Source of the DNA: Propionimicrobium sp. PCR01-08-3
GTDB lineage: Bacteria; Actinomycetota; Actinomycetes; Propionibacteriales; Propionibacteriaceae
Length of the DNA: 64,000 nucleotides
NCBI RefSeq assembly: GCF_030286045.1
Contig: NZ_CP127390.1
Location: 2,745,482 to 2,809,481 of the forward strand
Direction: 5' to 3'
How positions within the stretch are numbered: the stretch's first letter is position 1; each line of letters opens with the position of its first letter. This document shows positions 1 through 7,918 of this stretch, in pieces. Made by a program: the position numbers and the translations under genes. A model generated the notes under the pieces. That model made no database searches. It was not told where the DNA came from and saw only the letters and a list, made by a program, of their open reading frames with translations.

Positions 1-423
1 CCGACTCGGATCGGATATCTGGCGCAGAACGCACATATCTTCGCGACCACGCTGGCCGAGAACGTCAAGATCGGCAACAAGGACGCCACCGGCGAGCAGG
101 TCGCCTCGGCGATGCATCAGGCCGGGCTTGGTCTTGACGCCGAACGCGAGGTCGGCGAGCAAGGAGCGACACTGTCGGGGGGCGAGGCGCAGCGGGTGGC
201 GCTGGCCCGGTTGCTGGTTGCCGACACCACACCCGACCTGGTGATTCTGGACGAGCCCACCGAGCATCTCGACCGCGAAACCGCCGATGCCCTGCTGGAC
301 GATCTGTTCGCGTCGCTGGCCGAGACGGCATTGCTGGTCATCACCCACGACGAAGATCTGATGGGCCGCTGCAACCAGGTCATCGACCTGCGCCAATGGG
401 AGTCGGCAAGCGGCACACGCTGA
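1..423 (+). CDS. cydC: Thiol reductant ABC exporter, CydC-type subunit, C-terminal part
   Basis: The 5' end lies outside the window; 140 residues of an ABC ATPase remain. Visible are a Q-loop followed by IFATTLAENVKIGN, the signature LSGGEAQRVALARLL, Walker B with LVILDEPTEHLD, and the switch histidine in LLVITHD. The Q-loop plus TTLAENV wording and the end shortly after the H-loop resemble CydC, the half-transporter that with CydD exports cysteine and glutathione and is needed for cytochrome bd assembly. That identity is family knowledge applied to a fragment; another exporter ATPase is possible. A hairpin follows the stop codon. Confidence 0.7.
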   Translation, partial: PTRIGYLAQNAHIFATTLAENVKIGNKDATGEQVASAMHQAGLGLDAEREVGEQGATLSGGEAQRVALARLLVADTTPDLVILDEPTEHLDRETADALLDDLFASLAETALLVITHDEDLMGRCNQVIDLRQWESASGTR

Positions 424-434
424 ATCCGGGCAAC

Positions 435-468
435 GGATCAACCTGACAGTCAGGTGATTCCTTGATCC
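435..468 (+). terminator. Terminator-like nested hairpin after cydC
   Basis: Outer arms GGATCAA (435-441) and TTGATCC (462-468) enclose inner arms CCTGAC (442-447) and GTCAGG (449-454). It starts 12 nt after the cydC stop. There is no long T run, so a terminator role is inferred from position and pairing only. Confidence 0.4.
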
Positions 469-648
469 CAGCCGACCTGGTCGGTGAGCGACACTGCGGA
501 ACTCCACTTGGCAGACCGCGAGGAAGACGCACGTTCCATCGTCCAGATGACGTTGGCGCCGACGACGTGCTCTACAAGCGGCGATTCCGAGAGCTTACGG
601 CCAAGTAAGCGTGCGCGGGGTTTCGGACCAGACCGTCCAGGGACGTGC

Positions 649-924
649 CTAGAACAGGTCCGCGTGTGTACCTGTTCGCATACACATGAGAACGAGGGCG
701 TTCTCATCCTTTTCATAGACGAGAAGCCAGTCAGGCTCTATGTGACACTCGCGGGTTCCGCCCCAGTTCTTTGCCAACGCGTGGCCTCGGTTTGCTGGGG
801 CAAGGGTCCTGTCTTCCGCAAGCTGCTCGATGATGCTGAAGAGCTTGTCCATGCTCTTGCCGCGCTTCTTCGCGGCCTTCACATCTTTCTTGAATGCGCT
901 GGTATAGGCAATCGAATACGACAC
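649..924 (-). CDS. yafQ: YafQ-family mRNA interferase toxin (RelE/ParE superfamily)
   Basis: A 91-residue basic protein with the YafQ pattern: an N-terminal FKKDVKAAKKRGK helix, a central LAPANRGHALAKNWGGTRECHI segment, and a C-terminal strand with DWLLVYEKDENALVLMCMRTGTHADLF. The invariant histidines and the arginine near the C-terminus used for ribosome-dependent mRNA cleavage are in place. It starts at GTG, 5 nt after the antitoxin stop, so the pair is co-transcribed. In this family YafQ cuts mRNA in the ribosome under stress and is held inactive by DinJ. Nothing suggests inactivation. Confidence 0.88.
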   Translation of the reverse strand: MSYSIAYTSAFKKDVKAAKKRGKSMDKLFSIIEQLAEDRTLAPANRGHALAKNWGGTRECHIEPDWLLVYEKDENALVLMCMRTGTHADLF

Positions 925-929
925 GAGGA

Positions 930-1202
930 CTACACACCCAGTGACTTACGCAGCGCGTTCACGTCGGAAAACTTTGGGGTAGACGGGTCAGCCAGCTTCG
1001 CCTTGCCCTCCGCGATCGCATCGGCGGTGGCGGAATTGAAGGGCTCCGCAGTGATCTCAAAGGGGATACGGCGCTCACGCACTGCCTGTCTCAGAAAGGC
1101 ATTAACAGCCACCGAGGTATTCAAGCCAAGCTCCGAGAACAATGACTCCGCTGCCAGCTTCGTCGTGTCGTCGACCCGAACCGTAATTGTTGACTTGGAC
1201 AT
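930..1202 (-). CDS. dinJ: DinJ/RelB-family antitoxin
   Basis: A 90-residue protein opening with STITVRVDDTTKLAAESLFSELG, the strand-helix of a ribbon-helix-helix DNA-binding domain, followed by LNTSVAVNAFLRQAVRERRIPFEI, the hallmark of RelB/DinJ antitoxins. The acidic C-terminal part would wrap the toxin. The ATG is preceded by a strong Shine-Dalgarno AAAGGAGG. It is the first gene of the operon, with the toxin 5 nt downstream. Autoregulation is expected from the palindrome immediately upstream. Confidence 0.88.
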   Translation of the reverse strand: MSKSTITVRVDDTTKLAAESLFSELGLNTSVAVNAFLRQAVRERRIPFEITAEPFNSATADAIAEGKAKLADPSTPKFSDVNALRKSLGV

Positions 1203-1214
1203 AGCGACCTCCTT

Positions 1215-1245
1215 TGTATAGCCATTGTAACACTTCCGCTATACA
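1215..1245 (-). promoter_or_regulatory. Operator/promoter of the dinJ-yafQ operon
   Basis: A perfect inverted repeat, TGTATAGC (1215-1222) and GCTATACA (1238-1245), has half-sites 23 bp apart centre to centre. A -10-like TACAAT (minus strand, 1224-1229) sits between the arms and the Shine-Dalgarno of dinJ is just downstream. Binding of the RHH antitoxin here would block the promoter; this is inferred from geometry. Confidence 0.6.
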
Positions 1246-1314
1246 GCGAGTTGGCCGATCGCTCGCTAAGTCATTCGGCGCCAATTACGAAACGACTTGC
1301 GCGAGCGGAGAACG

Positions 1315-2352
1315 CTAGCCGAGCAGTTCCCGCACCCGGGGGATGACCTGCGTCCCGTAGAGCTCGATCGACTTCATGATCAGCTCGTGCGAGAGCACGC
1401 CGGTGCTGACCCGGATCGTCACGCGTCCGGCGTCCAGCAGCTCGATGACCTTCGCGAGCTTGCCGGCGACCGATTCCGGCGAGCCGACGAACAGCGATCC
1501 TTGAGCGATCTCCAACTCGAACTGGGCACGGCTCGGGGCCATCCAGCCGCGCTCGCGTCCGAGCTTGGTCATGTAGTCGCGCCACGGCTCGAAGAATTGC
1601 TCCTTCGCCTCGTCATCGGTTTCGGCAATGAATCCGGACGACTGGAAGCCGACCGGCAGGCCCGGCTTGCCGAATTCTGCCAGCGACTGGCGGTACCGGT
1701 CGGCGATGGGCGCGAACCTGGCGTGCGGTCCGTTGAGAACCGCCACGATGACCGGCAGCCCGTGGCGAGCGGCCCGGATAGCCGATTCCGGGTTGCCGCC
1801 CACTGCCACCCACATCGGCAGTGGATCGTCCGACTCGAGTTCGGGATGCAGCGTCACATCGTTCAGGCTCTGGGTGAATGTCCCTTCCCAGGTGACCGGC
1901 TGTTGAGTGCGAAGCTTGTCGAGAAGGTCAAGCTTTTCCTCGAATAGCGAACCATAATCGTCCAGGCTGAAACCGAAAAGCGGGAACGATTCGGTGAAAG
2001 AACCGCGTCCGACGATGATCTCGGCTCGCCCGTTCGATAGCGCCGCCAGGGTCGCGTAACGCTCCCATAGCCGCACCGGATCGTCCGAGCTGAGGACGGT
2101 CACCGACGAACTCAGCCGAAGATTGGTGGTGCGTCCCGCGATATTCGCCAGCACCATGTCAGGAGAGGAAATGGCGTAGTCAGAGCGATGATGCTCGCCG
2201 AGACCGAGATAGTCGACGCCCACCTCGTCGGCCAGCACGGCCTCCTCGACGACGTTGCGGACGACCTGTCCGGGCGCGACCGGATTGCCCTGCGCATCGT
2301 TGGAGATGTCTGCGAAGCTGTCGATGCCGAACTCGACATTCTTATGCGTCAT
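1315..2352 (-). CDS. LLM-class flavin-dependent oxidoreductase
   Basis: A 345-residue luciferase-like monooxygenase fold protein. Typical features are the early FGIDSFADI strand, LADEVGVDYLGLGEHHRSD, the TTNLRLSSSVTVLSSDDPVR segment and GRAEIIVGRGSF. These wordings match the Atu2307-like branch of the superfamily. Such enzymes use FMN or F420; the substrate cannot be read from sequence. The ATG at 2352 was chosen because the family starts at this point; an upstream in-frame ATG at 2439 would add 29 residues without family character. The divergent neighbour is an F420/NADP-type reductase, so the two may share a cofactor. Confidence 0.85.
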   Translation of the reverse strand: MTHKNVEFGIDSFADISNDAQGNPVAPGQVVRNVVEEAVLADEVGVDYLGLGEHHRSDYAISSPDMVLANIAGRTTNLRLSSSVTVLSSDDPVRLWERYATLAALSNGRAEIIVGRGSFTESFPLFGFSLDDYGSLFEEKLDLLDKLRTQQPVTWEGTFTQSLNDVTLHPELESDDPLPMWVAVGGNPESAIRAARHGLPVIVAVLNGPHARFAPIADRYRQSLAEFGKPGLPVGFQSSGFIAETDDEAKEQFFEPWRDYMTKLGRERGWMAPSRAQFELEIAQGSLFVGSPESVAGKLAKVIELLDAGRVTIRVSTGVLSHELIMKSIELYGTQVIPRVRELLG

Positions 2353-2472
2353 CGTTTTCTCAACCGTCCCGATTCTCGCGTCATTGCCTGTTGCCCAGGC
2401 GTCATCGCCGGGCCGCACAAAATACAGTACGCCGTCCAAACCCGCATTGCCTGGAGTAGCGTTGCGGCCATT

Positions 2473-3105
2473 ATGAGCAAGGTTCTGGGCATCATCGGCG
2501 CCGGCAAAGTGGGCACCGCCATCGGACGACTGGCCACCGATTCCGGCTGGCAGGTCTTGTTCTATGACGTGGCTCCGGTCGATCAGGTGGCCGGTGCCAC
2601 GCTTGCCGAGGGTTCGTCGGACGCCACGTTCGTGAGCCTGCCCGAGTTGCTGAACGCCGCCGACATCGTGTTACTGGCCGTGCCGTTCGGCGCCGCATCC
2701 CATGCAGACCTGTCAGCCCTCAGCGGCAAGGTGGTGCTCGATCCGACCAATCATTGGCCCTACGTCGACGGCCCGATGCCCGAGCTGGACGCATGGCCGG
2801 ATTCCACCAGCGCCCTGCTGGCCGCACACAACCCGAAGATGCGGCTGGTCAAGTCGCTCAACCACTTCAGCTACCACGACTTCACCTCGGACGCCCGCTC
2901 CGGCGATGTCTCCCCCAGACGCGCAATGGCGGTGGCTTCGGACGACGCGGACGCTCGCACAATCGTCAGCGAGTTCGTGGACGACATCGGTTTCGACCCG
3001 GTGCCGGTGCCCTTCGACCGCGCCAAGCTCCTGGAGCCGGAAGGCCCGGTCTTCGGTCACTGGCTGGACGCGTCCGGGATGCGTGAAGCGCTTCTGCTCA
3101 GCTGA
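2473..3105 (+). CDS. NADPH-dependent F420 reductase-like NAD(P)-binding protein
   Basis: A 210-residue single Rossmann-domain protein beginning KVLGIIGAGKVGTAIGRLA, the dinucleotide-binding loop. The following LLAVPFGAA, VVLDPTNHWP and KSLNHFSYHDF segments fit the F420-dependent NADP oxidoreductase/NPD family (PF03807 type). Members transfer hydride between F420 and NADP or act as NADP reductases; which applies here is unknown. The start is the ATG that directly precedes the Rossmann motif. It diverges from the luciferase-like gene, leaving a shared promoter region of 120 bp. Confidence 0.75.
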   Translation: MSKVLGIIGAGKVGTAIGRLATDSGWQVLFYDVAPVDQVAGATLAEGSSDATFVSLPELLNAADIVLLAVPFGAASHADLSALSGKVVLDPTNHWPYVDGPMPELDAWPDSTSALLAAHNPKMRLVKSLNHFSYHDFTSDARSGDVSPRRAMAVASDDADARTIVSEFVDDIGFDPVPVPFDRAKLLEPEGPVFGHWLDASGMREALLLS

Positions 3106-3459
3106 GAGCCCTACGACCGGTTGGCTACGCCAATCTGAGAACGTCATGCGATGCCCAGCACGGTGGTCATGATGGCCTGCTGCACCAGCTTCAACGCGGA
3201 TGTGAATCCGTGCCCGACGAAAGCGGGATGGCCGAAAGCGCCCACGTCTCGTCGAGCCTGATCAGGTGCTCCATTCATTCAGGCTAGCGGCGCATGTGGG
3301 ACACATCCGAGAGTTGCGGACCCGGGTCCTCTCAACCTTGCCGTTGCTTATTCAGTGCACCCCAGTACTCTCATCACACGGGCAAACTCTCTCGAATCTT
3401 TTTTCGATTTATTGCTCGATCCTCCAGTTTTTGTCGGTGTGTTCGAGTAGAGTCTTGTC
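3106..3459 (+). other. Intergenic region with probable leaderless promoter for the DUF222 gene
   Basis: No gene can be supported in these 354 bp; only short unrecognised frames occur. A small hairpin TTGGC/GCCAA (3121-3133) follows the reductase gene. At the right end a -10-like TAGAGT (3448-3453) lies six bases before the ATG at 3460, which would place the transcription start on the start codon. The stretch 3395-3435 is more AT-rich than its surroundings. Confidence 0.4.
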
Positions 3460-5715
3460 ATGGAGCACACCAGCACTCGTGAACCGGTGGCCGGCCGCCC
3501 GACCAGTGCGGCGGTTGAGCCTGCGGTGCTCCCATTCGAGATACCGGACGCAGCACGTTCGAACTCGGCCTGTTCTCACACGACATCCGGCGTCTCTGCT
3601 TCTTCGCCTGGCGCCGCAACAATTAACTCGCCGGGGACCGGGCGGATTCAACCTCCGCGAGCCGACCGGGATTCTACCTCCAGCCATGGCGTCGGCACCG
3701 CTGATATGACAGCCCTCGCCGACGCCGACCCGTTGTGTGGCACCGAGGCCCTGACTCGTCCGGCCGGCGAGGCCGCAGCCGTGGCAGCCCTTGATTACGC
3801 GCACCGGCAAAAACGGGCGTACGAGGTCGCCGAATTGATCGCTATCCTTCACACTGCAGACCTTTGGAAGATGGACGACGAGGTCGTGTTCGAAGGCATG
3901 GAACGTCTCATCACCCCCGGCCACGATGGCACCCCTTCGGTCGGCGAATTCGTCGCGCTGGAGCTCGGGCCACTGCTGCAAGTCACCCCGAAATCAGCAC
4001 TCGACCAGATCGGATTCGCCCTCGACCTCAGACACCGACACCCCCACATGTTCCGGCGCGTCATCGCAGGCAATCTCCACATCTGGAAAGCCAAAGAAGT
4101 CGTCAAATGCTGCTGGGTCCTGCCTCTCGACGTCTGCCTCGAAGTGGACGAAAAAGTTGCTCCGATCTTCGAATACCACACCACGGCCAAAGCCATGCGG
4201 CTACTCGAAGAGCACATCATCGCCGCCGACGTGGAAACCGCCCGCAAACGAGCCGAAGCCCAACGCCTGCAACGATTCATCAAAATCAGCGCCGTCGACG
4301 ACGGCCACGTGAAGATCTTCGGCATCGTCAACCCCGAAGACGGGCTCCTGTTCGACTTCATTTTGAAGAAGATCGCCACCACTCTGCCCGAGCACCCGGA
4401 CCCGCTCATCGGGAACGACTTCGACCAGCGCCGCGCCCGGGCATTGGGCATCTTGTGCCGGCAGTATCAGCAGCCTGGCGCCGACCCCGCAGTGGTGGTC
4501 ACCCACGGGCCGCCAGCGCCCGATGAACCACCCGAACCAGAGCCACCCGAATTCAGTACCTGCTGGCACACCATCTTCGATGAATCAGCAGGCGATAGCG
4601 CTCCTGCCAGTGCGCAACCGGCCCCCACACCTGAACGAGGCGTCAGTTCCCGCGAGCCGAATGATCAGCGCCCCGCCTGGCGACGCAAACTCGACGCCGT
4701 TTTTAGGGACGACTCTGCCCAGAACACGAACAAGGGCGCGGACCCGGCCAAACCGGCTCGACCAACAGCTCCTCCGCACCGGCAACCTGCACCATCAGAC
4801 AGGTCGCAGGACCAAGAATCTACCTGGCGACGCAAACTCGACGCCGTTTTTAGGGACGACTCTGCCCAAAACACGAGCAAGAACGCGGACTCGGCCAAAC
4901 CGGCTCGACCAACAACCCCTCCGCACCGGCAACCTGCACCATCAGACAGGTCGCAGGACCAAGAATCTACCTGGCGGGAACGGCGCGGCGCGATCTTCGG
5001 GAACAGCCCTGCCCATGATGAGGGCAGCAGTGCAAGTCCACCGCCGGATGACCCCGATTACTGGGGGCCACCCGAACTACCCGACCCACCCGAATTCCTC
5101 ACGACACCAGCACCAGTTACCAGCGAGGGCGGGACTGCGCACCGTTCCGGCAACTCGCCACAGGTCCCGGCCGATCCCAGCATGCCAGCAAGCGCTTCAG
5201 CACGCCCGCACCCGTGGCAGCACACCACCATGCCCACCCACACGCTGGTCGTCCACATCAATGCCTGTGACCTGGCACCCGGCACCGCCCGCGTCGACGG
5301 CTGGGGACCTCTCCTGACCGAGCAACTTCCCGAGTTCCTGAAAGACTCGAAAGTGGTCGTCCGGCCGATTCTCGACCCCGAGCAGATCAGCCCGTCGGAC
5401 GCCTACCAGGTGCCCGGCCGGATGCGGTTCGCCATCGAGCAGCGCAACCTGATCGAAGTCTTCCCCTATGGAACCCTTCCCTCGAGTCGCTGCGACATGG
5501 ATCACACGGTCCCGTTCCAGCGCGGTCCGAACGCACCGGCCGGGCAAACTAACCTCGGCAACCTCGGGCCCCTATCGAGGAAAGCCCACAGGGCGAAGAC
5601 CAGCGGCAGCTGCCACCTGGAGCAACCCAGCCCCGGCGTGTTCATCTGGAACACCAAACACGGCTACCAGTACGCCATCACCGCCGCAGGTACCACCCGC
5701 ATCCAGGCGCCGTGA
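3460..5715 (+). CDS. DUF222 domain protein with C-terminal HNH nuclease motif and internal repeats
   Basis: A 751-residue protein. Residues about 90-350 are the DUF222 domain of actinobacterial HNH proteins, including LDQIGFALDLRHRHPHMFRR and KAMRLLEEHIIAADVETA. The C-terminus has an HNH-like centre, CDMDHTVPF at about 678-686, then NLGNLGPLSRKAHRAKT. Between them is a Pro/Ser-rich linker with two near-identical 49-residue repeats and a degenerate third. Proteins of this type are abundant, often multicopy, in actinobacteria; nuclease function is expected from the motif but biological role is unknown. No Shine-Dalgarno is seen and the upstream -10 suggests a leaderless mRNA. Length exceeds the usual 400-550 residues because of the linker. 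Confidence 0.82.
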   Translation: MEHTSTREPVAGRPTSAAVEPAVLPFEIPDAARSNSACSHTTSGVSASSPGAATINSPGTGRIQPPRADRDSTSSHGVGTADMTALADADPLCGTEALTRPAGEAAAVAALDYAHRQKRAYEVAELIAILHTADLWKMDDEVVFEGMERLITPGHDGTPSVGEFVALELGPLLQVTPKSALDQIGFALDLRHRHPHMFRRVIAGNLHIWKAKEVVKCCWVLPLDVCLEVDEKVAPIFEYHTTAKAMRLLEEHIIAADVETARKRAEAQRLQRFIKISAVDDGHVKIFGIVNPEDGLLFDFILKKIATTLPEHPDPLIGNDFDQRRARALGILCRQYQQPGADPAVVVTHGPPAPDEPPEPEPPEFSTCWHTIFDESAGDSAPASAQPAPTPERGVSSREPNDQRPAWRRKLDAVFRDDSAQNTNKGADPAKPARPTAPPHRQPAPSDRSQDQESTWRRKLDAVFRDDSAQNTSKNADSAKPARPTTPPHRQPAPSDRSQDQESTWRERRGAIFGNSPAHDEGSSASPPPDDPDYWGPPELPDPPEFLTTPAPVTSEGGTAHRSGNSPQVPADPSMPASASARPHPWQHTTMPTHTLVVHINACDLAPGTARVDGWGPLLTEQLPEFLKDSKVVVRPILDPEQISPSDAYQVPGRMRFAIEQRNLIEVFPYGTLPSSRCDMDHTVPFQRGPNAPAGQTNLGNLGPLSRKAHRAKTSGSCHLEQPSPGVFIWNTKHGYQYAITAAGTTRIQAP
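4678..5010 (+). repeat. 147-bp tandem repeat inside the DUF222 gene
   Basis: Two units (4678-4824 and 4825-4971) of exactly 147 bp encode 49-residue blocks beginning WRRKLDAVFRDDSAQN and ending SDRSQDQEST; 45 of 49 residues agree. A third, truncated and diverged unit starts at 4972 with WRERRGAIFGNSPA. The period is a multiple of three, so copy-number change keeps the frame. Confidence 0.9.
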
Positions 5716-6066
5716 TGCCTCCTTGGCAATGCGGTACAGATGAGGCGCCCCATTAAGAGGTCTATCGACAGTCTGATCGCGCGCGTCTACCCACTCCCTT
5801 CTGCGTCAAATATCACTTTTTACCTGTAGATGCGTCGCTTTCATCCCCGGTACCTTCTCCAGCTCTCTCGCACGAGAACTGTGACCCGACGGATCTTCTC
5901 GCCACCGTCTCTCTAAGATGATCTCAGGTGATGTACCACGCGCGACGACGCTGACGTGTGGCCACCCCCACCCAGTGATAAGGAACCCACAGTGAATTCA
6001 ACCTCGACAGGGCGATCGTGATAACGGCAGCTTTCCTCGTGGACGCACTCGCAGGATGACACCGTC
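5716..6066 (+). other. Intergenic region, no gene supported
   Basis: These 351 bp hold no convincing gene. A very short GTG frame at about 5992, preceded by AAGGAACC, encodes only nine residues. The region separates the DUF222 gene from the conjugation-type remnant and is less GC-rich around 5800-5830. It may be a junction of inserted DNA. Confidence 0.3.
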
Positions 6067-6804
6067 ATGTCCACCGATACCCCGCAACACAGTCCATTCA
6101 CCCGGCCAGGCTTCATCGCCGCCGCCCTCGTCATCGCGCTCATCGTTGTAGCCGGCGTCATCGTCGGCATCACCCGAAACAAGCCCGAACCCGAGGCGCC
6201 ACCAGCCACCACAGCCGCGACCACTGGTGAAAGCACCACCGCCAGCGAACCCAGCATCTGTGGTCTCGATGGGGAAGTGCTGACCGGCACACTCACGACC
6301 GCGCCCGAAACCACCTGGCAATACCAAGACATCGACGCCTACCCCACCTCACCCAAATACGGGCCAGCAGACACCCGCGACGGCTACAGAATGTGCTACC
6401 AACACACCCCCGAAGGAGCCCTCTTCAGTGCTGCGAATGCAGGTATTCAAGGCTCGATGGCCGCTACAGACTTCGAGGCATATCTGGCTTGGATGAACTA
6501 TTTCGTTTCGGTTGACTGCCCAATCAGAGATCAACTGCTGGATCAGGCAGCGGCCGGCACCGACTCAGATCCGGCGGCCCAACTAAGAATCGAGGGGTTC
6601 CGTCTTCTTTCATACAACGCGGGCGACGCACGTGTTGATCTTGCATTCAGCTCGATGGTAGATGGCAGGACCGTGTATATGTCAGGCGTCTATGACCTGG
6701 TGTGGGAAAACGGGGACTGGAAAATGTCTCCAACGGACTCGGTAAATCCGTTGCGACTCGCACAGATCCCCGATCTCGCTGGATATGTGGACTGGGGAGA
6801 GTGA
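6067..6804 (+). CDS. Membrane-anchored protein, probable conjugative-element remnant
   Basis: A 245-residue protein with a cytoplasmic start of about 14 residues, one transmembrane segment (about 15-38, rich in Ala/Ile/Val), a Thr/Pro/Ala-rich spacer (40-65) and an extracytoplasmic domain containing CGLDG, WQYQDIDAYPTSPKYGP and CYQHTPEGALFSAANA. This architecture and wording are typical of accessory proteins next to VirB6-like genes in actinobacterial integrative conjugative elements; that link is inference. The next gene starts 6 nt after the stop. No other transfer genes are nearby, so it is probably a remnant. Confidence 0.55.
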   Translation: MSTDTPQHSPFTRPGFIAAALVIALIVVAGVIVGITRNKPEPEAPPATTAATTGESTTASEPSICGLDGEVLTGTLTTAPETTWQYQDIDAYPTSPKYGPADTRDGYRMCYQHTPEGALFSAANAGIQGSMAATDFEAYLAWMNYFVSVDCPIRDQLLDQAAAGTDSDPAAQLRIEGFRLLSYNAGDARVDLAFSSMVDGRTVYMSGVYDLVWENGDWKMSPTDSVNPLRLAQIPDLAGYVDWGE

Positions 6805-6810
6805 CCAGCA

Positions 6811-7125
6811 ATGGTATGTGCCCCCGGCCAGGTCAAGTGCGTTATGAACCAAGTCGGCGAAGCAGTTGTCGGTGACGCGATCGAGAACCTGAAAAACGCC
6901 GTCATGGAAGCCGTCGATTCAGCAGGAGCATCACTCGGCACCCTGTGGGTCAACGTCGGCACCCCCGACCTGACACAGTCCTCCCGTGTGGACACCACGG
7001 CTGATCCGCAACAAGCTGTGAGCGGCGTGCTGAGCTATGTGATGTGGATCGGTTTAGCAGTCGGGGTGATCAGGCTGATCATCATCAGCGTGAAGCTCGG
7101 ACTGCACCTCAATCCCAGGGATTGA
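6811..7125 (+). pseudogene. N-terminal fragment of a VirB6/TrbL-like conjugation membrane protein
   Basis: A 104-residue frame whose N-terminus (CAPGQVKCVMNQVGEAVVGDAIENL), NVGTPDL segment and single hydrophobic stretch (about 75-95) resemble the beginning of large polytopic conjugation proteins. Those proteins continue for several hundred residues with further membrane spans; here the frame stops after the first and runs 17 bp into the 3' end of the convergent fitB gene. This suggests deletion or insertion truncated it. Function is presumed lost. Confidence 0.5.
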
Positions 7126-7522
7126 TTATCTCGACACCTGCATACTCAAAATCTGACACATTGCGAGTCGCCACCGCGAAACTCCGTGAAGCAGCAATCG
7201 CGGCAATATACCCATCCGCTACCGCAAGACTGCGGCCCAATCTGCGGGCGTCTACGGCGATTTCTGCGTAGCGACGCGCGGATTCTTGATCAAACGCCAA
7301 CACACGACCGGCGAACAGCGCCAACAGCCCGTCCGCAGCTTTCCGTAGGCGATCTTTTCGCGCGCCGACCGGCAAGGCGCCGACACCGAAAAGTAGCTCC
7401 GCCACAGTGATACTAGAGACATACAAGGTGTCGATGGATTGGCCATCCAACCACGCCTGCACTCGCGCCTCCGGCCTCGGGCGCATCACTTCTGAGATCA
7501 CATTCGTGTCGAGAACAATCAC
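7109..7522 (-). CDS. fitB: FitB/VapC-type PIN-domain toxin
   Basis: A 137-residue PIN-domain ribonuclease. The acidic catalytic set is visible: D5 in VLDTNVISE, E42 in VAELLFG, then D103 in LAVADGYIAAIA and D122 in RNVSDFE. The wording is that of FitB, the VapC relative that cleaves RNA when free of FitA. It starts at GTG overlapping the FitA stop (GTGA), so translation is coupled. Its 3' end overlaps the conjugation-gene fragment. Confidence 0.88.
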   Translation of the reverse strand: MIVLDTNVISEVMRPRPEARVQAWLDGQSIDTLYVSSITVAELLFGVGALPVGARKDRLRKAADGLLALFAGRVLAFDQESARRYAEIAVDARRLGRSLAVADGYIAAIAASRSFAVATRNVSDFEYAGVEIINPWD

Positions 7523-7773
7523 GGCAGCTCAATCGGTTCCGCCGGAGTCTGGTCACGCACGGCCTCGATCTCGTCGATGTCACGATCGGTGAGCCCAAGA
7601 TCGCGCCCAAGGTCAGCCAAAGCGCGCCCCAGGTGGATCCTCCGTGCGGGAAGCACCGCTTCCGCCAAGATTTCGCGGACTTCTGCTTCCGCGCTGTGCC
7701 CGTGTTGCGCGGCGCGAGCCTTTAGAGCGCGATGGACGTCTTCCGGAACATTCCTCACCGTATATACCGCCAC
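7519..7773 (-). CDS. fitA: FitA-type ribbon-helix-helix antitoxin
   Basis: An 84-residue protein with an N-terminal RHH domain, VYTVRNVPEDVHRALKARAAQHG, then SAEAEVREILAEAVLP, the diagnostic FitA pattern. The C-terminal tail would block the FitB active site. It starts at GTG with GGAGG 6 nt upstream. The operon is fitA-fitB with a 4-nt overlap. An inverted repeat upstream is the likely FitAB operator. Confidence 0.87.
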   Translation of the reverse strand: MAVYTVRNVPEDVHRALKARAAQHGHSAEAEVREILAEAVLPARRIHLGRALADLGRDLGLTDRDIDEIEAVRDQTPAEPIELP

Positions 7774-7795
7774 CAGAACACCTCCAAGATCGCGA

Positions 7796-7822
7796 TGACA
7801 GCACTATTCTAGTTTGCTGTCA
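7796..7822 (-). promoter_or_regulatory. FitAB operator and promoter
   Basis: A perfect inverted repeat, TGACAGCA (7796-7803) and TGCTGTCA (7815-7822), has an 11-bp spacer. The spacer contains TAGAAT on the minus strand (7806-7811), a good -10. A further CTGTCA half-site occurs at 7831-7836. RHH antitoxins bind such repeats, so autoregulation is inferred. Confidence 0.62.
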
Positions 7823-7918
7823 CTGGAATCCTGTCATGATCACCACGATCCCGTCGGCTGATTTTTACCTCGTAGTGATTGCCCTCCGCAGGCTCAGCAG
7901 CGCGGGTACGCTCAGGCC

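Noticed and set aside
3145-3275. Short minus-strand frames that might be a gene remnant
   Set aside because: Under 50 codons, no recognisable domain, no ribosome site.
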